NCBI GenBank assembly: GCA_025350365.1
Contig: JANXXY010000475.1
Location: 1-21,091 of the forward strand
DNA length: 21,091 bases
Reading direction: 5' to 3'
From: Bacteroidales bacterium
GTDB taxonomy: Bacteria > Bacteroidota > Bacteroidia > Bacteroidales > JAAUTT01
Shown here: positions 14,663 to 21,091 of the stretch, one piece after another
Numbering within the stretch: position 1 is the stretch's first letter
Layout: every line of letters starts with the position of its first letter
Position numbers and translations under genes: made by a program
The notes under the pieces: model-generated
Databases searched by the model: none
What the model saw: the letters and a program-made list of their open reading frames with translations, nothing else
Told to the model about the DNA's origin: nothing

Positions 14663-16135
14663 TTATTTAGAATTTTTAAGCTCATTCAGAAGTTCTCTTA
14701 CATTAACGGTGGCATAAGTGGAGGCATAATCGGACATGGCGTACGGTATAATCAATTCCTCATTATTAATCATTGAACCACAGGAATAAACAACATTGGG
14801 CACATACCCTTCTCTTTCTTTCGCATTAGCCACAAGCAAAGGTTTTTTTAATCTTCCTATTTCTTTCGCCGGATCATGCAAATCGAACAAAGATGCGCCT
14901 AAAACATATTCGCGCATAGCGCCTACTCCATGGGTTATTACCAACCATCCCTCCTCAGTCTCTATTGGTGATCCGCAATTTCCAATTTGAATGAATTCCC
15001 ATGGAAATCTGGGTTGTTGTAATAATTTAGCCTCACGCCATATCGTAATATTATCAGAAAAGGCAATGTAATTATTAAAGCCATCCAACCTGCAAAGCAT
15101 CCCATATTTCCCATTAACTTTTCTTGGAAACAATGCCATTCCTTTGTTCTGCGCTATTTCTCCATGAACAGGCATTATCCTGAAGTGATAAAAATCTCTG
15201 GTATCAATTAGTTTTGGCAATATTGAGATACCGTCATACGCCGTATATGTTGCATAATAGATAGTTTTTTTGTCATCACCAGTAAATTTCACGAAACGTG
15301 CATCTTCAATACCATTTTTTTCGAGTGCCGAAACAGGGAAAATAACCCTTTCGGAAATGTTTGTGTCCATGGAAAACTGAAGCTCGTAATGCGATGAAGC
15401 CAGCCATATGATTTGATTAAAAAGAAGCTCCTTATCCGCAGCCAGATGGAGTGATTTTTTTGCATCTTCTACACATTTGCGTAGTTCGCCATACGTAAAT
15501 TTATCCTTTAGTTTGTCAAGAATAAAACCGGATGGAATAATTGCAAGAAAATCCTGCATTTCATCCAGTTTGCTTCGAAACGATTCTTTATCGTAAATAT
15601 GCCGCCTTATATGCTCTGCCTCCTCCAACATCTTGCCAACAGGTTCAATGGTAAGATTATTTTTTTTATCCAGCACACCTGCCCGGAAAACTATAGACGA
15701 AAGATGTCCTTCTCCTGTAGCCCTAAAACTTAAAATCACTCGTTTTTCACCAGAGCCTGTCTCTGATTGATCAGGATGTTCAACAATGGAAGGGTTAAAA
15801 AAAGCTGCTGATTCAATTGAATATTCCATTGTAAAATAGGCGCCAATAAGTATTTTTTTTGCAAAAACAAGCGATTCAGGGTCAATTTTTAACAGAGTAA
15901 ACGTCTTTGAAATTTTATTAAAATGTCTTTCAAATATCTTAGAAATATTTCTATGACGCATTGAATAATCCCTAAGTATCTGATTTAATGCAAAAGAGGC
16001 CTCGTCCACAGACAAATTTAGTATAGAACGAATGGTAAATTTAGCCCTTTCATCATCCATATAAAGAAAACGCGCCATCACCCTTGAGGAATCCGGACGA
16101 AATACTACATCCTTTCTGTTTACTAAAACTTGCAT
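14663..16135 (-). CDS. GH130-family beta-mannoside phosphorylase/hydrolase-like protein with long N-terminal region
   Basis: This 490-residue cytoplasmic protein (no signal) has a C-terminal five-bladed beta-propeller typical of glycoside hydrolase family 130, from about residue 250 to 480. GIEDARFVKF (275-284) is the family's EDPR motif with Ala for Pro. MALFPRKVNGKYGMLCR (333-349), GNCGSPIETEEGWLVITHGV (385-404) and YVPNVVYSCG (444-453) follow. GH130 enzymes phosphorolyse or hydrolyse beta-1,2- or beta-1,4-mannosides. The first 250 residues are mostly alpha-helical-looking with a beta segment near 130-150. I recognise them only as a feature of longer GH130 homologues in Bacteroidota. The substrate is not predictable. 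A -7 box at 16160-16167 gives a leader of about 20 nt. Confidence 0.85.
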   Translation of the reverse strand: MQVLVNRKDVVFRPDSSRVMARFLYMDDERAKFTIRSILNLSVDEASFALNQILRDYSMRHRNISKIFERHFNKISKTFTLLKIDPESLVFAKKILIGAYFTMEYSIESAAFFNPSIVEHPDQSETGSGEKRVILSFRATGEGHLSSIVFRAGVLDKKNNLTIEPVGKMLEEAEHIRRHIYDKESFRSKLDEMQDFLAIIPSGFILDKLKDKFTYGELRKCVEDAKKSLHLAADKELLFNQIIWLASSHYELQFSMDTNISERVIFPVSALEKNGIEDARFVKFTGDDKKTIYYATYTAYDGISILPKLIDTRDFYHFRIMPVHGEIAQNKGMALFPRKVNGKYGMLCRLDGFNNYIAFSDNITIWREAKLLQQPRFPWEFIQIGNCGSPIETEEGWLVITHGVGAMREYVLGASLFDLHDPAKEIGRLKKPLLVANAKEREGYVPNVVYSCGSMINNEELIIPYAMSDYASTYATVNVRELLNELKNSK

Positions 16136-16159
16136 TCGTTATTCGCTTTAAAATTTTTA

Positions 16160-16167
16160 CAAAGGTA
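16160..16167 (-). promoter_or_regulatory. -7 promoter element of the GH130-like gene
   Basis: The minus strand reads TACCTTTG, a full match to TAnnTTTG, 25 bp upstream of the ATG at 16135. The -33 region has no clear TTG. Confidence 0.5.
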
Positions 16168-16284
16168 ATAGCTAAAGTTGAATTAGCTGTTGTATTTTAA
16201 TTAAGTTTATAATCAAGATAATAACTAAATAAATTATTAATTTCTAACTATTAAAAATTATATGTATTTATAATTTAATTTTAT

Positions 16285-16292
16285 TACCTTTG
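16285..16292 (+). promoter_or_regulatory. -7 promoter element ahead of the 63-residue ORF
   Basis: TACCTTTG fully matches TAnnTTTG. No TTG -33 box was found at the usual distance. It points towards the small gene at 16507 and implies an unusually long leader. Confidence 0.4.
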
Positions 16293-16506
16293 CCTTCTAT
16301 AATTTTTTGGTAATTGCATGTTTCTGTATAACAAATTCAGCTACCTATTTTAACTACTTCCGGCAATTTGCAGGACAACCTACTAAAATAAATTTCCTTT
16401 AACCAAGTGAAATTCGAGAAAACAATTTTTTTTTGGTAACATTAATATGTTATATTAATAAGTCATTAAATAAATCATAATTATAATAATTGAGAGGGAT
16501 AATTCC

Positions 16507-16698
16507 ATGGTAGAAAAAAAACAGAATAATTTCAAAACGCCTGATTTGAGCAAGTTACAAGAAGTTATTATAGATGGCAGAACAAAAATATATATAGCCG
16601 ATGGAGCTGATCCTGAGGAGGCCAGAAGTCGTTATTTATTGCGGATAGAAGCTAAAAACAAGATGCTTGTTGCTACCAAAAAAACGGTTGCATCCTAA
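16507..16698 (+). CDS. 63-residue small protein of unknown function
   Basis: I do not recognise this protein. It is charged and has no signal peptide or membrane segment. A central stretch VIIDGRTKIYIADGADPEEA (22-41) looks like a short beta hairpin followed by a turn, then a basic helix-like end. It is accepted as real for three reasons: GAGAGGG (16492-16498) sits 8 nt before the ATG, a purine-rich Shine-Dalgarno-like site rare in this phylum; a -7 box lies upstream; and a strong terminator lies 70 bp downstream. The frame has no competitor on the other strand. Confidence 0.6.
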   Translation: MVEKKQNNFKTPDLSKLQEVIIDGRTKIYIADGADPEEARSRYLLRIEAKNKMLVATKKTVAS

Positions 16699-16770
16699 AG
16701 AATTGAAGTTCTTGAATTTTTGTATTGATATATTATGACAATACAAGCAATAAAAGCATTTACGATATGC

Positions 16771-16799
16771 ATAAAAGCCCTTATAAACAGGGCTTTTAT
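16771..16799. terminator. Bidirectional intrinsic terminator between convergent genes
   Basis: ATAAAAGCCCT (16771-16781) pairs perfectly over 11 bp with AGGGCTTTTAT (16789-16799) around a 7-nt loop. A GC core flanked by A and T runs lets it work for both the 63-residue ORF (plus) and the coiled-coil gene (minus). Confidence 0.85.
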
Positions 16800-16836
16800 A
16801 ATTTAATACGAATGCTTTTTGTTAGTTAATTTTTAA

Positions 16837-17862
16837 TCATTTTCCAAACTCTTCCCTGGCTTCTTTAGTACGTTCAAAAACTTTGTAATTCGACGAGCTA
16901 TCAATGGCTTTAATGGCAATATCTTTGGCGCTTTTGTCGGCTTGTTCTGCTTTTGATGCAAACTGCACCATTTGTATTTCTATATCCTTGATTTTGCCTT
17001 TAAGATTTAATATATCCTGATCACGAAGTTTTATTTCAGATTCAGATTCTTTAGATTTCAATTGGGACTCAAATTTGTAGGTAGTACTCAGCTTCTCAAT
17101 ATTTGCTTCAACAGCTTCTTTTATCGACTGTTCAATAACTTTTGGAGTAGATAAGTCTTTCGCTCTAAGTTCCTTGAGTTCAGATTCAGCCGCTATTACA
17201 GCTAATTCGCGCGATTTAATTTCCTGTTCGAACAATGCCTTTTTGGATGAAATTTCTTTCTCTAAATCGGCTTTTTTCTGATTGTATTGGTCTGCATCTT
17301 TTTTTCTATTCAATGCAAGGTTATATACATATTCCTCTTCTTCGCGCTTTCGTTGCTTTTGTATTTGATCTTTCTCGTCCTTTAACTGCAATTCGAGCAG
17401 CTTTTTTTCCTTATCCCATTTTTGTTTTGTTTCAGCAATTTCTTCATCAAATTGCCTGCGCTTTTGTTCCATTTCAAATTCAAAAGATTCTTTTTTTTCT
17501 TTTTGAATGGCAAGCATTACCGATACCGAATCGGTTGTTGTATTAATGCCATAAAGGTCTTTAAGCCGCTGTTCCTGCAACTTAATCGCTTCTTCCACCT
17601 GAGCCAGTTTTTTAGATTCGTTAACCAACGATTCTTCAATTTTTTCCAGCTCATTGTTTAACGTTATTTTTAAGCCGGCTATTTGATTTATAATACCTTC
17701 TTTACTAGCCATAAGTGCACCTTTAACTATTTTTTCACGCTCTTCATTTTCCTTGATTTCTTTTGGCTGTCCTGATTTTTTCTCTTCAACTTGTTTTAAA
17801 AGATCGTTGTAAGCTTCTAAAATTTCATTTTTTGTGCTTGATGGTGTAGGTTTTTTTTCCAT
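16837..17862 (-). CDS. Cytoplasmic coiled-coil protein of unknown function
   Basis: This 341-residue protein has no signal peptide or membrane segment. From about residue 55 to 230, and again at 255-320, it is almost entirely Glu/Lys/Gln-rich heptad-like helix, so a long coiled coil is expected. Residues 1-45 are polar and likely disordered. Between the two coils lies STPKVIEQSIKEAVEANIEK (237-256), and the C-terminus ends KVFERTKEAREEFGK. Such proteins often scaffold or organise other proteins; nothing here names a partner. It stands alone with a shared terminator downstream, and the 256 bp upstream show only a partial -7 box (TATATTTA). Confidence 0.7.
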   Translation of the reverse strand: MEKKPTPSSTKNEILEAYNDLLKQVEEKKSGQPKEIKENEEREKIVKGALMASKEGIINQIAGLKITLNNELEKIEESLVNESKKLAQVEEAIKLQEQRLKDLYGINTTTDSVSVMLAIQKEKKESFEFEMEQKRRQFDEEIAETKQKWDKEKKLLELQLKDEKDQIQKQRKREEEEYVYNLALNRKKDADQYNQKKADLEKEISSKKALFEQEIKSRELAVIAAESELKELRAKDLSTPKVIEQSIKEAVEANIEKLSTTYKFESQLKSKESESEIKLRDQDILNLKGKIKDIEIQMVQFASKAEQADKSAKDIAIKAIDSSSNYKVFERTKEAREEFGK

Positions 17863-18072
17863 TGGATGTATTTTCTTATAGGGATTTACTGACGATGAAT
17901 TTGTAAATATAGTGGTAAAAAATGTTTGAGTTATTTTTTACATGGTGCAATTAGGAAAAAGTTTTCAACAATTTGGTTGTTAAAATTGTGTCTGGTGTAA
18001 TTTTAATAATGAGTATGCGTATAACGAATATAAAAAGAGGTAAATGATACTTATTATGAATTAAAAACCAAT

Positions 18073-18099
18073 AAAAAAGGGGCTCAGAACCCCTTTTTT
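18073..18099 (-). terminator. Intrinsic terminator downstream of the lipoprotein gene
   Basis: AAAAAAGGGG (18073-18082) pairs with CCCCTTTTTT (18090-18099) around a 7-nt loop. On the minus strand the G/C stem is followed by a T6 run, 20 bp after the stop of the lipoprotein gene at 18119. The symmetric A/T runs would also let it stop plus-strand transcription. Confidence 0.85.
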
Positions 18100-18118
18100 T
18101 TATTATTTGCAACTCAAT

Positions 18119-19048
18119 TTACTTTGGCAATTTAAAAGATAATTTTATTTGACCGTTATCACCAGTAGTAATATCAGTTACTTTAATATAACCCTTTATA
18201 CTTCCGGCAGTTTGGAAAACCAAAATATCGCCAACACTTAATTTTATTATTTGATTATCAGTACCTAATGTTGCGGCAGTAATATCGGCGGCAACAACAT
18301 TATCCCAGTTTGTAACTGTAATTTTTTTAAATTTAGTATCGTTTTTAGTAGCCCATAACTGAATACCTGTTGCTGAGCTATTGAATACAGTTTTCACATC
18401 GGCATTGGCAGGTGCCCCAAGGGAAGCTAAGTTACCAGTTCCATAATAATACATAATATCAACATCTCCGGAAGAAGATTTAGAAGAAGACATGTTTAAT
18501 ACCTTATTTAAACCTACTGAATATGAACTACCAAGTGAGGAGTTTTTATAACTTCCCAAGATAATAACATCTCTTGTTACTATGGTTGATGTATTTGGAG
18601 TTGCAGCTACCGGTTTTAAATTTAATACAACTTCTGTCTTTCTTTCCTTTTTATCCCATACAGCAAAAGTTATAGCCTCATTGTTTGTACCTACTGAGGT
18701 AGTGTATGAATATGTTAATGTTGAAGCACCTGTATTAAATATTCCGGAATTTAATGCGGAATCTACCACAGTAAAGGTTTTGCCACTAATGACTGACGTA
18801 ATCAAAATCTTAGTTAATTTATCTGATTGGTCTCCCATATCAAATTTAATTTCAAAATTAAGAACTGTACCCTCTGGATTTGTAAGATCTGCGGTTGTAG
18901 TCGTAGAAGATGATAATACTGTTAATGCATTAAGGTTAACCTTAATAACTGGATCCGAAAAGCTAGTACTCGAATCTTTTGTACAACTACTAAATAATCC
19001 ACCTGCTAGAACAGCAACACTTAAAATAAATAAATTAATTTTCTTCAT
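18119..19048 (-). CDS. Surface or periplasmic lipoprotein of unknown function
   Basis: This protein has 309 residues from MKKINLFILSVAVLAGG, with a lipobox ending in FSSC; Ser and Asp residues follow the cysteine (CTKDSSTSFSD). The start at 19048 is preferred over the ATG at 19075 because it gives a compact standard signal peptide. The mature part is rich in Thr, Ser, Val and Asn with alternating beta strands. Residues up to about 150 look like one Ig-like domain (DPVIKVNLNA to VVLNLKP), and about 155 to 309 a second beta domain ending IKLSFKLPK. I recognise no named family. It lies between a terminator and the repeat-containing gap downstream of the carboxyltransferase, so it is probably its own transcript. 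Confidence 0.7.
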   Translation of the reverse strand: MKKINLFILSVAVLAGGLFSSCTKDSSTSFSDPVIKVNLNALTVLSSSTTTTADLTNPEGTVLNFEIKFDMGDQSDKLTKILITSVISGKTFTVVDSALNSGIFNTGASTLTYSYTTSVGTNNEAITFAVWDKKERKTEVVLNLKPVAATPNTSTIVTRDVIILGSYKNSSLGSSYSVGLNKVLNMSSSKSSSGDVDIMYYYGTGNLASLGAPANADVKTVFNSSATGIQLWATKNDTKFKKITVTNWDNVVAADITAATLGTDNQIIKLSVGDILVFQTAGSIKGYIKVTDITTGDNGQIKLSFKLPK

Positions 19049-19158
19049 AAAAAACATATTTTGGTTAAACTTCAAATTGAATTTATAGTAAACGAAATTC
19101 TTATACTTCTATTATCAAAAAAGGTTATACTTTCTTTTTTTTAGAAGAATAAGAGTAC

Positions 19159-19183
19159 AAAAAAAAGATATGCAAATTGCATA
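19159..19183 (-). terminator. Possible weak terminator (TATGCAATTTGCATA plus T8)
   Basis: On the minus strand TATGCA-ATT-TGCATA forms a 6-bp stem with a 3-nt loop, followed two bases later by a run of eight T. It lies about 200 bp after the carboxyltransferase stop. The stem is short and has few G/C pairs, so it is marginal; an operator is the alternative. Confidence 0.3.
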
Positions 19184-19283
19184 CCGTTTTTTGAAAGCCT
19201 TAAAAAAGTGCTGAGTATTTAGATGCCCAAAATTATCAAAGAAATGCAGTTTGCACAATTGTAAATGCAGGCACCAGTCTAGT

Positions 19284-19335
19284 TTAAATAGCCGCCAATT
19301 CACGAATAATTATTCGTGCATTCGTGGCTATTTAA
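19284..19335. repeat. 52-bp palindromic (REP/MITE-like) element
   Basis: The core CACGAATAATTATTCGTG (19301-19318) is a perfect 18-bp palindrome. It is flanked at equal distance by TTAAATAGCC (19284-19293) and its exact complement GGCTATTTAA (19326-19335), so the whole folds as a long cruciform with a 7-bp imperfect stretch in each arm. ATTCGTG occurs twice in tandem on the right arm. I recall similar ATTCGTG/GGCTATTT palindromes being common in Bacteroidota intergenic DNA, but cannot check copy number. Confidence 0.7.
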
Positions 19336-19381
19336 TTATTTCCATGTTTTTTGAAGTACAATCATTCAACCGCTGCTTATC

Positions 19382-20944
19382 TTACAACGGTATATTCGAA
19401 TGTTTCTTAGGCGGATTGGATACTTTTTTAGTTGCTAACGATTGAAAAGCACGAATAATACGAAACCTGGTATTACGTGGCTCAATCACATCATCGATAT
19501 AGCCAAACTTTGCAGCTATAAATGGGTTGGCAAATTTCTCACGGTATTCCTCTTCCTTGGCAGCAATGAATTCGGCTCTGGCCTTATCATCTTTAATTTT
19601 CGAGATCTCGGTGCCATTCAGTACTTCAATAGCGCCCTTTGCACCCATAACGGCTATTTCGGCCATTGGCCATGCATAATTAAGGTCGCCACGCAGATGC
19701 TTCGATGCCATCACATCATAAGCGCCTCCATATGCCTTACGCAGAATTATTGTAACCTTAGGCACTGTAGCTTCGCCATATGCAAAAAGCAATTTTGCAC
19801 CGTGAATGATAATTCCTCCGTATTCCTGGGCTGTACCTGGCAGAAATCCGGGAACGTCTACTAAAGTTAAAATAGGGATGTTGAATGCATCGCAGAAGCG
19901 AACAAAACGAGCCGCTTTGCGTGATGAGTTGCAATCAAGTACTCCCGCTAAAAACTTAGGCTGATTAGCAATAATACCAACTGATTGCCCATTAAACCTG
20001 GCAAATGCAGTTACAATGTTTGAAGCATAATTTGGTTGAACTTCGAGCATGTCTCCATCGTCTACAATTGCGTGAATCACATCTTTAACATCGTAAGCTT
20101 TGTTTGGATTATCTGGAATTATTTCGTTCAAAATATCTTCCAAACGATCGATTGGGTCGTTTGTTGGAAGTATCGGGGCATCTTCTATATTATTTTGTGG
20201 CAGGTAACTGAGAAGCTTACGAATCAATGCAATACCTTCATGCTCGTTTGGGGCTACAAAATGAGCAACACCCGATTTGGTCGAATGAACTGAAGCTCCG
20301 CCAAGGTTTTCTACCGAAACTTCTTCACCGGTAACTGATTTTACAACTTTCGGACCAGTAACAAACATGTAACTGGTATTTTTAGTCATAATATTAAAGT
20401 CGGTTAATGCCGGGGAATATACTGCACCACCTGCGCAGGGACCGAAAATGGCTGAGATTTGAGGTATTACACCAGATGCCATAATGTTACGCTGAAAAAT
20501 ATCGGCATAACCGGCCAAACTTAATACGCCTTCCTGAATACGTGCCCCGCCGCTATCGTTAATTCCGATTACGGGTGCGCCATTCTTCATGGCCATATCC
20601 ATAATCTTACAAATTTTTGCGGCGTACATTTCTGATAAAGAACCACCGAAAATGGTGAAATCCTGAGAAAAAACGTAAACCTGACGTCCGTCGATCAATC
20701 CGTGACCTGTTACTACACCATCGGTATAATACGATTCATTTTCGAGTCCGAAGTCGGTGGCACGATGACTTACAAACATATCAAATTCCTCGAAACTCCC
20801 TTCGTCAACTAACAAGTCAATACGCTCACGGGCAGTAAGTTTGCCTTTTTTATGCTGTGCCTCAATACGTTTTTCGCCACCTCCAAGCTTAGTCTGTTTA
20901 CGACGCTCGAGAAGATCTTCAATTTTCTGTTTATTGGTACTCAT
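19382..20944 (-). CDS. Acyl-CoA carboxylase / methylmalonyl-CoA decarboxylase carboxyltransferase subunit
   Basis: This 520-residue protein of the PccB/MmdA family moves a carboxyl group between biotin and propionyl/methylmalonyl-CoA. Seen are the N-terminal KLTARERIDLLVDEGSFEE (35-53), GGARIQEGV (132-140), and the oxyanion segment GPCAGGAVYSPA (168-179). TGPKVVKSVTGEEVS, PGFLPGTAQE (365-374) and RKAYGGAYDVMASKH (402-416) follow. D410 aligns with the aspartate that favours propionyl-CoA over acetyl-CoA in characterised PccB. The C-terminus NPPKKHSNIPL is a family hallmark. Whether it works as a carboxylase or a Na+-pumping decarboxylase depends on partners (biotin carrier, biotin carboxylase or membrane beta subunit). 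None follows it here; they would have to lie upstream beyond the window or elsewhere. Confidence 0.93.
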   Translation of the reverse strand: MSTNKQKIEDLLERRKQTKLGGGEKRIEAQHKKGKLTARERIDLLVDEGSFEEFDMFVSHRATDFGLENESYYTDGVVTGHGLIDGRQVYVFSQDFTIFGGSLSEMYAAKICKIMDMAMKNGAPVIGINDSGGARIQEGVLSLAGYADIFQRNIMASGVIPQISAIFGPCAGGAVYSPALTDFNIMTKNTSYMFVTGPKVVKSVTGEEVSVENLGGASVHSTKSGVAHFVAPNEHEGIALIRKLLSYLPQNNIEDAPILPTNDPIDRLEDILNEIIPDNPNKAYDVKDVIHAIVDDGDMLEVQPNYASNIVTAFARFNGQSVGIIANQPKFLAGVLDCNSSRKAARFVRFCDAFNIPILTLVDVPGFLPGTAQEYGGIIIHGAKLLFAYGEATVPKVTIILRKAYGGAYDVMASKHLRGDLNYAWPMAEIAVMGAKGAIEVLNGTEISKIKDDKARAEFIAAKEEEYREKFANPFIAAKFGYIDDVIEPRNTRFRIIRAFQSLATKKVSNPPKKHSNIPL

Positions 20945-20999
20945 TTTTTAAAGTATTTTAAATCTATTTATTTCTATGTGTTTCTCTTTAATTTTTTTA

Positions 21000-21091
21000 T
21001 TTCAATTTATTTCTAATTTATTTCAATTTACTTCTATTTATTTCAATTTACTTCTATTTATTTCAATTTACTTCTATTTATTTCAATTTAC
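21000..21091. repeat. 20-bp AT-rich tandem repeat array upstream of the carboxyltransferase gene, running off the window
   Basis: The unit TTTCAATTTACTTCTATTTA occurs three times without change at 21021-21080, followed by 11 bases of a fourth at the window end. A 21-base degenerate copy precedes at 21000-21020, and looser copies fade towards 20965. Each unit is itself two related 10-mers (8 of 10 bases shared), so T-tracts recur about once per helical turn. Confidence 0.9.

Larger units (their letters stand above)
16136..16506. other. 371-bp divergent intergenic region with two opposed -7 boxes
   Basis: Besides the GH130 promoter at the left edge, TACCTTTG at 16285-16292 on the plus strand is a full TAnnTTTG match and would start a transcript near 16299. 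That leaves a leader of about 200 nt before the small ORF at 16507. The leader is AT-rich, with a T9 run at 16426-16434 and a weak 6-bp hairpin near 16437-16452. I see no recognised riboswitch. Confidence 0.45.
19049..19381. other. 333-bp intergenic region with two palindromic elements
   Basis: It holds a 52-bp palindromic element at 19284-19335, and TATGCAA-A-TTGCATA at 19169-19183 followed on the minus strand by a T8 run. Together they may end the carboxyltransferase transcript. No gene is supported here. The lipoprotein's promoter must lie in the left part, but no full -7 match is seen. Confidence 0.5.

Noticed and set aside
17960..17990. Replication origin or DnaA-box cluster near GTTTTCAACA and the ACAATTT/AAATTGT inverted repeat
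   Set aside because: There is no cluster of DnaA boxes and no dnaA/dnaN gene. A 7-bp repeat with an 8-bp loop is expected by chance in such AT-rich DNA.
18582..19088. Plus-strand reading frame of 168 codons opposite the beta-rich lipoprotein
   Set aside because: The minus-strand frame has a signal peptide, lipobox and terminator; the opposite frame is an antisense shadow.
19115..19303. Minus-strand 62-codon frame in the gap after the carboxyltransferase gene
   Set aside because: It overlaps the palindromic element and the possible terminator, has no start signal, and its composition is random-looking.
21000..21091. CRISPR array
   Set aside because: The 20-bp units are directly abutting with no unique spacers, and no cas genes are present.

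Overview
This 21 kb window reads as a piece of a Bacteroidota chromosome. The grounds are an AT-rich sequence, starts that mostly lack a Shine-Dalgarno, several -7 boxes of the Bacteroidota form TAnnTTTG, many short-signal lipoproteins, and proteins (MenB, a GH130 protein, a methylmalonyl-CoA decarboxylase-type carboxyltransferase) that look typical of that phylum. Menaquinone synthesis, a propionate-type carboxyltransferase and FNR-like boxes fit an anaerobic or facultative lifestyle, but that is inference. No rRNA, tRNA, CRISPR or insertion sequence was seen.

Layout. (1) 1-770, minus: an Rpn-type PD-(D/E)XK nuclease/transposase-like gene cut off by the window edge, with a good Bacteroidota promoter. 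(2) 894-1439, minus: an exported Bcp-type peroxiredoxin. (3) 1505-8833, plus: a seven-gene menaquinone cluster in the order menA-menC-menE-thioesterase(menI-like)-menF-menD-menB. It covers chorismate to demethylmenaquinone except MenH, and it lacks the final methyltransferase MenG/UbiE. (4) 8855-11035, minus: a large TIM-barrel lipoprotein with a candidate operator. (5) 11418-14569, plus: the most unusual segment. A protein with the GRAS domain best known from plant transcription regulators, here with an intact SAM-binding motif I, sits beside a HisC-like PLP aminotransferase. Two paralogous SpoIIAA/STAS-like small proteins bracket the pair. Two FNR/CRP-like boxes 22 bp apart lie upstream, and a 12-bp perfect stem-loop lies between the first two genes. 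(6) 14663-16135, minus: a GH130-family protein with a long N-terminal extension. (7) 16507-16698, plus: a 63-residue orphan protein. (8) 16837-17862, minus: a cytoplasmic coiled-coil protein. (9) 18119-19048, minus: a surface-type lipoprotein. (10) 19382-20944, minus: an acyl-CoA carboxylase/methylmalonyl-CoA decarboxylase carboxyltransferase subunit, with a 20-bp tandem repeat array in its upstream region.

How it works together. The men cluster supplies the quinone for anaerobic electron transport, and its genes overlap or sit close enough to be one transcript. The carboxyltransferase belongs to propionyl/methylmalonyl-CoA metabolism, a common partner of fumarate respiration in this phylum. 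The GRAS-aminotransferase cassette looks like a small-molecule modification unit (methylation plus transamination) whose small STAS-like proteins could be regulators or ligand carriers. Its substrate cannot be read from the sequence.
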